DNA of 64,000 nucleotides, taken from positions 8,060,001-8,124,000 of the forward strand of contig NC_088314.1 of assembly GCF_910592395.1 (NCBI RefSeq), in the 5' to 3' direction. This DNA comes from Lineus longissimus (lineage: Eukaryota; Nemertea; Pilidiophora; Heteronemertea; Lineidae). The notes beneath the pieces are model-generated. The model made no database searches. It was not told where the DNA came from and saw only the letters and a program-made list of their open reading frames with translations. The translations under genes and the position numbers were made by a program. Positions 32,201 through 57,490 of this stretch are shown here, piece after piece. How positions within the stretch are numbered: position 1 is the first letter of the stretch; every line of letters begins with the position of its first letter.

Positions 32201-34483
32201 TATCTCATTCGTAATATGCCAATGTGTAAAACAGACGTGCCTCAATCGAGTAAATAGTGTTGAAAAAGTTTCAGATCTGACTTATCACCTGCATACATCG
32301 TTGTACAGCAAGAATAAAAAAAGGTTATGTCCAAAAAGTGATATGAATTTCTGTTTCCACTCCAGGTGCAATGATTACAAAGTTGAAGCGGACCGCCTCA
32401 GTCTTGAGATCCAGAGAAATCAGACGAAGCACAATGAGAGCGTCGAGGCAATGAGGCTTCAGATTGGCTCCCTCCGGTCCAAACTTCGTGCAGCTGAGAT
32501 GGAAATTGAGAAAAAGAAGTGAGTCTCCAAGAATGACTAAAAGTGTCGAAATTTCTTCTCTCCAGGGATGAAATTTTAAACACGGATTAGATTTTTTGTA
32601 TTGTGAAATGTTTTTAATCTCAGTTTGGATCACCATCAATACGTGTAGGCCTATTGGTGCTTTGACAATCTTGAAATTTGAGAGTGCCCCAAGAAGCTGA
32701 CTCGCAATTTAGAAGCGGAGAGAATAACCCACTGCACGAAATCTGGGGTAACACTCCAGGATTCCAACTCCCGTCAGCAGTCTGTGACCTGGGATTCCCC
32801 AGTCTGTGACCTGGGGGCAATGGACCACAGAACTGATGAATTTGCTTGAATACTTGTTCATCACATACACTAAATCCACTTTCCTCAAATTCCTGGTGAT
32901 TTTGCCTCCTAATTATCCGCTAGCTTCTAGGTCTAGTTCTAAAGTACTTATATGTTTATTTCTTCTTTAAATCAGACAAGATTTTGAAAACATTACAAGA
33001 AGTCAAACTCAACTTCTCGCCGATTATCAAGACCTTTTCACCACACACGACAAAACGGTGCAAGAGAAATCAGAAACGGAGACCCAGTTACGACAGAGGA
33101 TGACTCAGCTTCAATCAGAGAGCATCAACAGACAGGAAGAGGTAAGACTCAAATGACAGGACACATTTAAGTCTCAAGCTTTTTATCCATGCCTCCCACT
33201 CTCACAAGAGAATACTGGTATTGGATATTCCATCTCAGCACTTGAAAAGTTCAATTTTCCCAATTTGCTACGACTTGCCAGATGGAGAAATAGTGCCCAC
33301 AAGGAATGTCCCAGACATTTTTATGCACCTTTTATTTTTGTATTTCCTGATAACCGTGAAAATATGTATATTTATGTATAAAAAACACACAAAGTCACTT
33401 GTCTCTGAAGGAGTGAAGTTAGAGGACTATATTTCATCTTCTCTTACAGTGCAAGGCATTGAAAGATGAGGTCAGGATTAAACAGGAGGAAATTCAAGAC
33501 CTATTCCAGAGGATTCGTACCATGCAAACCGAGAAAGAGGATTCTTCTGTGTATCAAATTCAGGTTAGTTAAATCTTTCCCTGTTAAACTTGAAACTTGT
33601 AGTTAACCACAAGGCTGTGTTGAGGGAAACACAGCTGACATATCAGGCTGTCTCTAACCTGCTCTTACACTAGGCTGTTCTGTAAGCTTGATGTGAAATC
33701 AAAGAGCCATCATTTGTCAAATTTCGTCATCCAAATTTATGATTGTTCTCCTTCAGGCTGAGGTGTTTAGAGAAGATTTTGGTCGGGAGCGCGAGGCACG
33801 TGAAAGAGCTCACGAAGAGCTGGCCGAAGCGCAAACAAAGCTCGATGATCTTCTTCAAGTAAAACAAAGACTAGAAACAGAGCTTCAGCGGTACTCCCAG
33901 CAGCAGATTTCACAGATGCAGCAACGGGATGAATATGTTGTTGTACCAAACACGTATCAGCAGCCGTATCCCCAGGTGAGGCAGTATCCACATCCTACTC
34001 CAAATAATGAAGGACTTGATGCGTTTGGATACCCACAACCAAATCTGACACCGCCAGCCGGGGTAATTATTTAGCCAATATTTTGTCTTTGGATTTACTT
34101 TTAGTAGTACCAGAAACTTATTACTTTGAAGTGATATGTTTGTGGATATTTGGCCAGATTATGTCACTGGTACAATGGGCACATGAATTTCTACATCCAT
34201 GATATGAGTGGGTTACTATGTAAACAAAGCAGAAATTGATGCACTTGACCTGCTTTATCATGTTAAAACGCATCAGATCTTTTCTGTAAATGTGACAAAT
34301 TGTATCTTAACCGAAATGTCAGGGTGGTACCCACTTCTAACTATATGTTTCTTATTTCAGCAGGGGCAAAGACCGTCCCCAAGTCGGCAAACACCAGAAA
34401 AGCACACCTGCCCCAAGTGCCAACAAGAATTTGATGACCTGGATACACTACAGATTCATTTGTTCGATTGTTTGGACCAATAA
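26245..34483 (+). CDS. OPTN: Optineurin/NEMO family ubiquitin-binding adaptor
   Basis: Fourteen exons: 26245-26416, 27416-27615, 28103-28294, 28620-28907, 29625-29744, 30022-30270, 30443-30721, 31153-31311, 31838-31941, 32366-32518, 32976-33141, 33450-33563, 33757-34062, 34361-34483, giving 874 aa. These proteins link poly-ubiquitin to kinases (TBK1, IKK) and, for optineurin, to selective autophagy. Residues 18-24 (SDFIVL) fit an LC3-interacting motif. Residues about 40-115 (LLLENKELRE...) match the TBK1/IKK-binding coiled coil. A very long coiled coil follows. The UBAN motif starts at about 733 (EDFGREREAREKA-type DF-x-x-ER-x-x-RE signature). A Pro/Tyr-rich linker leads to a C-terminal zinc finger (CPKC-x12-H-x3-C, 851-871). 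It is longer than human optineurin (577 aa) or NEMO (419 aa). The exon 2 donor is unusual (GC). Confidence 0.85.
27280..27367 (+). repeat. Dispersed 87-bp repeat, copy 2
   Basis: Similar to 22463-22548 and 27789-27875; lies in intron 1 of the optineurin-like gene, just upstream of exon 2. Confidence 0.65.
27789..27875 (+). repeat. Dispersed 87-bp repeat, copy 3
   Basis: Similar to 22463-22548 and 27280-27367; lies in intron 2 of the optineurin-like gene. The two copies flank exon 2 in direct orientation. Confidence 0.65.
29459..29494 (+). other. Candidate 36-nt microexon of the optineurin-like gene
   Basis: Between AATAAG and the donor GTACCC lies an in-frame 36-nt segment encoding PMNIKVEELVLQ, symmetrical in phase (0-0). 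It resembles the start of the next exon (AMNNQLNIEVDRLM). The acceptor is weak and lacks a clear pyrimidine tract, so it may be a decayed exon duplicate rather than a used exon. It was left out of the main model. Confidence 0.3.
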
Positions 34484-37356
34484 TAGACAGTGAAAAGTGT
34501 TAGGTACACACCATCGTGTTGGTTCTGTGTTCTTCCACCAGGTGGCCTTCACCTGAAGAGGTTGAGACAGATTAACGACAGAGGGTTAACGAAATCTACA
34601 ATTAGAGTTGTGCTGCTGATACATGATAAATGTACCAAATCTACAATCAGAGTCATTTTGCTGATACATGATACATGTACATACATACTGCCTTACGGGT
34701 ATATCATCTGAGAGTTGTAAATATGATATGAAAAGTGTGAGTGCATGAAAGTGTTTCAAAAGGCTTCAAATTTGTGTGCATTGCGAAGAGCTTTGGGGGA
34801 AAGTGCAAGATGTAATCGAAAAGGAATGGTGTTTTCCGGTTGTTGTTTAATGTCTTATATTTGGTGATGTGTGGGCGTCTGCATTCCATAATTCAATATC
34901 AATGTACAAATGTATAATGTGATACAAGTGTGCCATGACAGTACCAATCCAGTTTGCGAACTGTGCGTGTTTAGTTGCTACTAGCCTTGTGTTATGCCTG
35001 AATGTGATGCGCTTAAGGTTTGCTTAAATTCGCTTGAAAATAGAATGGAAGCTTTTTAATTTGGATGATATGGGTAGAGCGAATGTCCATTTCATGGGAA
35101 TATGGCATACACTAAAAAAATGTCTACAATGGCTGGGGAATGTTGTCAGGGTTTCAATTCAAATGGCTCATTCTTTGTGATGCACTGTCCAATTCTGACA
35201 TCGTAAGTATTTTTAGATACCTCCAATTTTGAAGTTTCAGATAAAATGATAAATTTTGTTCAACTGTTGCATTTTCTGTATGAAATCACCAAATGTCAGC
35301 TTGCCATTTTCTAGTGAAATAGGCTATAAACTTGTAGGCTTCAGGTAAAACTATTTGGGATGGTATAAGGCAAGGTGAGGACATGACTTGCTCAAGCAAG
35401 ATCTAATAGCCTAGTGTAAAATGAATTGTATCTTTTGGTTGAAGATAAGTTCATGGTGAAAAAATCTTTGCTTGAAACTATTACAGCATAGTAAGTCGTA
35501 AGATATTCGACATAAATTCATGGTCACCTGCTTTATAGAGGCGCAGATGTTCAAACCGTATATATGGTCCTGTAAATATCAGCACATGTGAAAGAAAATA
35601 TGTTAGTTCAAAATTGTCTTATGTTAATGTCCATCTGTGATACCAGTTAGTTAGTAGCTGTGAGTTCGTCCAAATTGTTGTTTATGGCTGTTAATTGGAT
35701 GTCGTTATAGTCTGATATCAACAACAGTAGAGGTTGTCATCCAACTTTACACTTTAACACTGGTCTACCTGAAACCTTTGAGTAGAACTCAGATGGGCTG
35801 CATATTCAAAGCCCTGCCTTAAAAGGAGAATGTTCACCAGAGACACATTTGTCATGTCCAAAAACCGACAATGGCTGAAGATTCTAGATATCAATCTATC
35901 TAACATTCAGTCAATGATATGAAAGTGACATCGTTAAAATCAAATGTTCATTGAACAAAGAGAACATCATGATACCCTTAAAAACCTGAAATTCAACTGC
36001 AAAAATCACAGAAAAAAATGAACAGAATCTCGAATCGACCTTTTCGAAGAACTTTGTTTGGGCCCTAACAATTCATGCGTTTCACCTGGAACAAAGGGAC
36101 ATGTAGTCTGGCGAGTGCAGTTCAGAAAAGCCTAAGAAAAAACCCCAAGTCATGGCTTTTTCTTGTGACAAACCATACTAACCAGACTCATTTTGACAAA
36201 AGGTCGGGATGCATGCAACAGGCTCCAATTTGTGTGACACCTTTAGGGCCCTCTCTTAAATGTCGGTTTAAGAGCAGGAAGTTGTATGACTCCATATCCC
36301 CTTTAAGGTGGCTCAGGCCTTCCCTTAGTGTGAACATTTGATGTGTTTTTGGCTTTGATTAGTCTTCTTCGAAAAGGCCTATTGAATCTAAGTACTTATC
36401 AACTGTGACTGGGTACATCTACGCTGCAGGAAGAAGAGTTGGGAAGGTGAAAGTCCCAAATCATTTGTTTGCTTTCCTCAGCTGTCGTGTTAACTCCAAG
36501 GGTCACCCAGGAAATGGCTGCAGCAGGGCTGGTTTTTTTATCCAACTTCAGGCCTACTGACACTGTCCATGGGCATAATCCAAATATCTTCTGCTAGAGC
36601 TGTATTACTGCCCAAGGGTGGAGGTTTGAATGTGTGATTGTTTTCCCGTATCCTGCCACATGGGCAGCCAGACTCGGACTTCAGGGGAAGCTAAATTGTA
36701 TAGTTTATATACCTACCTGAAAATTATATAACTGCAATTACAGATTCATCAGAGGCATTATGAAAATGAAATATTATGAATTTGAGTTTTGGGGAGAAAT
36801 ATTAGGCCTCATGGATTACAAAGGACGTAATATATTGAGTAATCAATAGGCCTAGGTTCCAACAACTGCACATGCCATTAAAAAAGACAGAATATAACAG
36901 TCATGTTAAAAATTTCCAGACAATTCAAAACCATGCATGGTTTTTTTGACAAATGTAACCCGTTCTAGCAAAACCAGCTGCATGTCGCACATAAGATGAG
37001 CCTAGATGACACCAGGAGATAATAGAAGAAATTGATGTTGTCAGATTTCACAAAAGGCAGACAATAGCGAAATGAACAAACAGTCCGTCTCAACCTGCCA
37101 AGCTCAGAGCGACATAAGACTGGTTTTGCTGGAACGTGTCACAAATGTTTTTTGTTGAAGTGCTTTTGAAACCGTCATTTTTCATTTATTTCATTTACAA
37201 TGTATCATTGGTAATTTCAAGTATGGATAACTTGATTACTTGGTACATACATGTATAAGTAAGCTTCGTGTACAGCTATTTGTATAAATAGGCTAGGTAT
37301 AACTGATGATTTGGCAACAATTTGACCGGATTCTATGTAATATAGAAGAAATAAAA
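34484..37356 (+). other. Probable long 3' UTR of the optineurin-like gene
   Basis: No reading frame of note follows the stop codon for almost 3 kb. The first well-placed AATAAA is at about 37351, so the transcript may carry a UTR of about 2.9 kb. Earlier cleavage at a variant signal is possible. Confidence 0.35.
34592..34680 (+). repeat. Tandem duplication, 45-bp unit, in the 3' UTR
   Basis: Two adjacent copies begin AAATCTACAAT-AGAGT and end TGATACATGATA-ATGTAC, just after the optineurin-like stop codon. Confidence 0.75.
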
Positions 37357-40300
37357 CCCGTTTTATGTTACTGTCACTTCAGTTGTTATCTGCATCTTTA
37401 TTTATTGATTCCCAGTCGGCATGAAATGCATATTCCTCAGAATGAGAGTGCTCAAGGTCAGCCTCATGAAACTCTCCCAGAACAGCAGAGTCATGATTCA
37501 ATGATCCCGTCCACTGAGGCATCCCCAAGACAGAGCTGATCTACTTGCCAAAGATTGAAGCCAACAACATCCGGAAGAAACCAGTACCTCTCACAGGGAA
37601 GCAAAGACCCTCTGAAAAACGCCCACAGAAATGCCTTGCTGAGAGTAAGCGGTGGTCTCAAAAGCAACATCCTGATATGGACAAGAGGTGACCACCCTTT
37701 TGTTCTGGGGACAGGCAAATGCAGACTTGAAGCCCACCTCAAGAGGATGAACATGGCCATGTCCGGAAGGTGCCAGTGCAACACATCATATTAGACGCCA
37801 GCATGCATTATGGATTTTCATAACGGGTCACATTGGGCTCACCCAGCTAAGTCCATCATGCACCCGACTTCAAGATCTTGGAATATTTTGGATGGCATTC
37901 GCTCCATTTATCATGATAAATCTCAGCCCAAACATTTTTAGCATTTCAGAGGATATGTGGTGGACCATAACCACGTCAGCTCCCGAAGGGGTTTATATGC
38001 ATAACCTTTCTTCCATCCAATTCACCAGTGAGCCACGAAGGATTTGGCAGGTCCAATGTTTAGGGGAAATCTATCCCCCACTCGTATCGATTTGACACCA
38101 TAGTCATGCGTGCGAGGATGTGCCCCATCCTGAAGAACTCACAATTTGGCAAAATATAACAAGAACGCCTGGATACTACAACATAAATTCTTTATTTATT
38201 TGATTAATATATCAACGACTTCAACTTTGGTTTATACACAACACTTGGACCCATGCTTGGCCTGCTGTGTGTTTGAACATGATAATAAAATTGTTGATGA
38301 CGAACGAAACAGTATAAACTAATGCTACAACAATATGATAAACATCTCTTGAGGATGTACGATGGGTTCCCCCTTATGCATATATCAATGCATCTTGTAC
38401 CCCCTCCTCAAGGTAGGAGTACTTAGACCTCTCAATCTTGTAGTAAAGCTACAGTCAAAAACAGGATTGGCAAGTTTTCACCCTCTGCCCAAGTTGACAT
38501 ATACGACACCATTTTATCATGTTTTCATCAACATAGACACACTGTAATGTTGCAACAAGATTTCAACAGCCCGCTGAGACAAATTGCCCCAAAGCTTCAA
38601 AATGTTTGTGACATTGTTGCATCATTAGCTTGAGGAGTGTCAGCACAAGGCATGCATTGATACTTGCATACAGCACATATAACATGTATGCTACATTGCA
38701 GATGATACAAATTTTATGTTAATTTATGTTAATTTTAAGGCCTTAAGTTTTTATTTGGCTGTTTACTCAACTGTTACAGAAAGAAAATGAAACATAGGGT
38801 CTGACCCTTTCAGGATCAGTAGTATTTACATGTGTTGATGAAAACTTTTTCATCAAAAACAGTCGTAAATTTCTAAAGAATTCAGTTGCTTTTATACATT
38901 GGGATCAATTGCGCAGAACAAATTCGTCCCATTACTCCAGATCTTGAAGAAGTAGCCCAGCTAGCTGAGCTCAAATTCTTCTCAATGAACACATTGGTAA
39001 CACACAATTTCACCCAAAACGGAAAAACCTTTTCCACAAACTAACAAAAGTGTGCCGTTATTTTGGCGAAAAGTGTTATGTCCTTAATAAGAAACAAATT
39101 TTGAGGCCTGCAGAAGGCCATTGGACACATGTTAACCGTAACCATACTTTACAACCCAAACTAAACCTTCCAGACAACCTCTACTAGTGTTCTCCTAGTA
39201 TGTTTATAAAGGATCTGTGCAAGGCATGAAGTTGTGTGGGAAATTTCCAAATTCAAAAATTTTGCTGAATTTTCTGCTGAAAATGTACATGAGTTTGGTA
39301 ATTTCCCACATTCACATTTTTAACATTGAGCTGATAACATTTAAAGACAATGATTTAACATGAAAATTAAATGCATTATGCAGAAAATAAACTTGCAACG
39401 TAATCTGAGGTACCAATGTTGTCCCAACACAGGAAAGACAAGAAAAGACGCAATCACATTTAACATTGCACTACTTTCAAGAATTGGCGATTATTTTTCT
39501 TTAAAGGCTAAGTGTGAGTTACTGGCCAACATCAAAGTATTACAGATTTCCCCTGTAGAAGGCACCTCAGGACTAAATCAGAAAGCGCTAACAGTTGGTA
39601 GATGAGCACATTTTCTGATTCCTGCCAGAACTGCCCTCTATGTAGACTGGGAATTCTGTAATTACATTTGGTATAAATGACCACCAGTAGATACTCACAT
39701 CCTTGAACTGTGCAACAGAGCGGCTGGGTCGTGAAAAACATCTGGAATGACTTCTGACAAACTACAGACTGAACAGCATACCTGCGATCTTGATCACACT
39801 CATCAAAAATCGCCTGTCTGCATTTAAGTCATTGCAGATGCAACGGAGTCATTGCAGCAGTGGAATCATTGTTTTGGTATCTGATCCAACACTGATGACT
39901 CCTGATAACATAAACATGACCAGACAAAGATTATCCTTCACCATGTAAACTGGTTGTCATATTAAAGTGTGCTGCAGACTTGAAAAATTTATCGAAGATG
40001 CGCGATAAAATCAAACAGGTAGTATATTATTGCATATTGCAGTGACAAATGACTTTGCCACAGGCAAGAATGATAAACCCAAAAGACTAGCAATATTTGT
40101 TGTCTGCGATACATATTGCACATCTATGCATATGAAAACTGCTATAGTCTGTCGTGAGTTTTACTAGTAACTGATTTTTGTATGGTGATGACACATTTTG
40201 TACAGGTAATCAGTTCTAATTAATGTGAAACGGAGTGTTACAGAACAACATTCGAATACAATTTCAGTTAATTATGATGAAAACAAATAAGCTCAATTCA

Positions 40301-41024
40301 GTTGATGAGTACATGAAAGTTCGACCTAGTTTCAGGTGCAAACTGACAACTTCCATGTCAGGGCTGAGGCTGGACATTTTACATGGGGAGTCACATCATA
40401 TGATTTCTGACAAAATCCCATGAGTCTTGTAAAGGTTTCAAGCTAACAATTTCAAAATTGAGGATCCCGGCCAAGTTTCAAGCTTCAAAAGACAATTTTC
40501 AGGTGTCATCTCGAGCCCTGAACAGGAATCGGCGATGGATACACAGACCTCAATTCAGGGGCCAAAATACTAGACATCCTGCCTTTAGTTGTTGAACTAT
40601 GTTGATAAGTACAGACCAGTTGTATGTTATAAAAGAGCCAGATGATAAATGTAATTTGCATGTACACAAGATTTACCCTTCTTTGTGAGTCCAATCTGAC
40701 ATACAATAAACGTGTCTGGTAATAAACATCTCAACTAAGAACAGAAATTCAAAATAAGTACCAAACTTGAACCTTCCAAAAGTTCAAAAGAAAATACAGA
40801 CACCACAAGACTTGAAATGACGGTTTGTTTCAAATAGCGTAGACCAAAAAATAGGGACTGCCTCTGTCACCTGAAAGACTTACTATCTTCACAGAAGGTT
40901 CACAATGTAGCAAGAACCATTTGTTGGAACAATTTCCAATTATCCAAATTTAACCGTTCTTGCAACTAAGTTAGAAAATGCAATGTCGACATCAGTTTTG
41001 ATGAAAGGACTTTAATAGGTATTA
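37357..41024. other. Convergent intergenic region, nothing firmly identified
   Basis: This lies between the ends of the optineurin-like gene and IMPDH. A possible acceptor at 37412 opens a 42-codon Gln/Ser/His-rich frame (see findings). Otherwise only AT-rich sequence without repeats or coding signal was noticed. Confidence 0.35.
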
Positions 41025-41030
41025 TTTATT
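41025..41030 (-). terminator. Possible IMPDH polyadenylation signal
   Basis: TTTATT here reads AATAAA on the minus strand, about 490 bases past the IMPDH stop codon. Further candidates exist, for example near 38192. Confidence 0.4.
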
Positions 41031-41522
41031 TGTTGTAAAAAATACTACGTATAGTATTTAAAGTTGAGCCCCTGCGGTAAACCGCTGCGGTCTGCCACTG
41101 TAGTAAAATCAAACTTTATGACAATAGGAGCTAATAATGATGTTAAGTCTTTTACATTTTCCCATTATTTGACCTTACATGATGCCACATGGACCATCCA
41201 GCACTGGCCACGTTGAGAATATTTGGTATCTTTACAGTTCTTACAGAGCTGGCGTTTTCAACATCCTGATATTTCACCACAAACTGAGTGCAAAGCTCTA
41301 ATCTGATCCTCAGTGTGAATACATGTGAGTATACAGTCTTTAGAATCCACGAAATACCGATCTTAGAGTTTCATGCTGAAGAATCTTTCGAAAAGCTGTC
41401 GATACCTCAGAAAATGCACTTATATTCATTTTAAATCCTCCTCCGGCATGATGTAGCGCATCACTGAACAATCGTGCATGCGGCTTGTGGAGCTGTTGGA
41501 ACTGATGGGACGCCACTTCAGA

Positions 41523-55135
<13,613 letters not shown>

Positions 55136-57040
55136 TCTGTAAGATAAATCACGAAGAAATTAGCGCCCCGAAGTGATCACCATAAACCACGCTTCGCAAT
55201 GGCGTGGTGGACACGCGCCTCGTTCTGACTTCTCAGGCAGCACAGGCGTGACGTCATATGTCAAACTAAAATACAACATTTTCACTAAAAAATTGCCAAA
55301 AAGTATAACCATCTCAGGAGGCCGTAATTCAAAGTTTTATATTTGTCTCTCTCTACATTTTCATTAACACTCGTTGTCTTTTCTGTTTTATGATGCGTCA
55401 CTATATCAACACCCCCTGACCCTCTATCGCAAATGGTGAATCACAATCTGAAAATAGCTTATTGGACTTATTTATTATTAGTAACCAGTCAGTAACATCA
55501 GGCCTTACTGGGTTCTGAGAAGCGTATTCAACTTGAACAATGCACCTCACGATACTAGACTCCTGGGGCAGTCCATTGCGTCATCCTATGGTATATCCTT
55601 GGGGTGAGGGACGAGGCCGGTCTACTGAGTCCGGAGTGTACACGATACCGACACACCAATCTCCATAGCAGCGATAATACTCAAGCATAAGACCGCCTCA
55701 TCACACTACTATTACTGCCCAAGGAGTATGTTCGAGGGTATATACCCGGGGCATATTGTAATCACACTGCTGGGTGCAAGGACCCTGATATTCAAGAGTG
55801 ACTTGACCACTAAAGTATTCCAAAATCTCCCGCCATTTCTTAGATTCCCGGGGCAATCCATTTCGCCTGCTTATGTCCACCGCGTCTGGAGTGTACGGTA
55901 AAGACATCTCATGCGTCTGAGACATCGTGAGGCGGACTGTGCGTCTGAGACACCGTTATGCGTCTGAGAGTCAATAATTGCGTGAAGGACATCATATGCG
56001 TCCCATGATCAGACGACTAATGCAGTCATATCAAGATCAAATACCTCTGAGTAGAGATATCATTATGCGTCTGAGTGTCCAAGGAATGGTGCCGTAGAGG
56101 TATGGAAGCTAACTGGGGGAATAATTTTGCCTTTGGATTCTTTACCTACCGTTTTTCGTACATTGAATGAACATATCCGCTGCTCCTCATATCGGCTGTC
56201 TGGTGGCCAACGTGTGGACGCGTTGACGACGACGGAGAGACAACCTCGGGCGGGGGCAGATGCGCATTTATACCACTGCATGCATTTTCACCCATTGTGT
56301 CCTCTTGGTTTTCTATCATCGTTTCAATACCGACAGAAACATAACTGGAAAAGAAGACATATGACAACTGCTTGCCAAAATACTTTCCAAGCATTTAAAT
56401 GTGATCGACTGATAACCAACACTCTTAAATGCGACGGAAGCTCTGCCGTGAATCGGAGAGAAAGCGATGCATATGTGATAACCAATCAGATATCAGGATC
56501 TTAGTCTTGTCGAATTGGTTACCGGGCTTTTGTTTTGAGCACGACACGATGTCATCGCGGTAGCAATGACAGCGCATAACACAACCAGCTTATCAGATTA
56601 GATTGTAGTTTGTATTTCTCCATGAAATACTTGGTAAAAAATAGACGGCAACGCCCTTATTCATCGTGATATGAGAGACCAAATACTAAATATGATTATT
56701 AAACTCCTGAGGCAGACCATTCGTCTTCCTCATACTTTCTTCAGGGCGGAGGGCCGGTCTACTGCGTCCGGAGTGTAGTATGCCGGAAAGTGACCACAAT
56801 TATAGTTTTAGATTGGGAGTCCTTTTGAGGTATTTTGTACCAATGGCCGTCAGAATATCTCATTCTCGGCTAATTCCTCTTGATGTGGGTAGAGGGTGTT
56901 ACATAGGTCATTAAGCTCGCCGGTGAGCTGCACTTGGGGTGCCACCTTTACCCCGCTTCTTCTGTTTTTTTCCACCCCAACTTCCAAACCTATATGAGCG
57001 GATTCAGCATCAGATGTTGTACCCGCTGAGACAAGGACAG
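55136..57040. other. Divergent intergenic region, first part, with a dispersed repeat family
   Basis: No gene was found. A repeat of the type GGGGCAGTCCATT...GTCCGGAGTGTA occurs at about 55562-55640, 55848-55900 and 56705-56780, with an inverted partial copy at about 58303-58340. Repeated GCGTCTGAGACATC motifs lie at 55909-56076. Confidence 0.5.
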
Positions 57041-57044
57041 CACA

Positions 57045-57265
57045 TCCAATCAACCGCGGTGGTTAGTCAGAGGTCCCTGGTTCAAATCCGACCGTCGACG
57101 TTAACCTATTAGGCAGGTCACTTTGCCTCATGCCTTTCTCTTCCCAGGTGTGAAAATGGTACTGGTCAGAAATGCTCCAAATGGAGCGCCGATTGAGTAT
57201 ATGCATTCCGGACCGGTCTGGTCCTGTCGCATGAAGGAAAGACGACCAGGATGACAAAATGGACT
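57045..57265 (+). repeat. tRNA-derived SINE
   Basis: A tRNA-like head with B box GGTTCAAATCC (57078-57088) is followed by a SINE body (AGGCAGGTCACTTTGCCTCA, then CCCAGGTGTGAAAATGGTAC) of a type common in invertebrate SINEs. Confidence 0.7.
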
Positions 57266-57299
57266 GCATAGGATTCTAATGTATGAGAAGCTCGTCCAA

Positions 57300-57490
57300 A
57301 TTCTACTGTATAAACCCGAACATTTAAAAATTTTAGCACTGAATTATTTAATTCCATCTTTAGAAGCACAAGGAAAACTGTCAATGTCGTCAAAATCATC
57401 TGCCCTGGCACCAAGCATTTTCGGCTAGAATCCGACACCGAGCTAGGATTCGAACCCCGGGGTTTTGTACCCTGTGCCAAACGCTCGTCA
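57300..57490 (-). repeat. tRNA-derived SINE, opposite strand
   Basis: On the minus strand a perfect B box GGTTCGAATCC (57445-57455) follows a tRNA-like GTTTGGCACAGGG. The downstream body runs towards about 57300. It is inverted relative to the SINE just to its left. Confidence 0.6.

Noticed and set aside
57060-57100. tRNA gene candidate from the B box GGTTCAAATCC
   Set aside because: No cloverleaf stems could be formed around it and a SINE body follows, so it is called a SINE.
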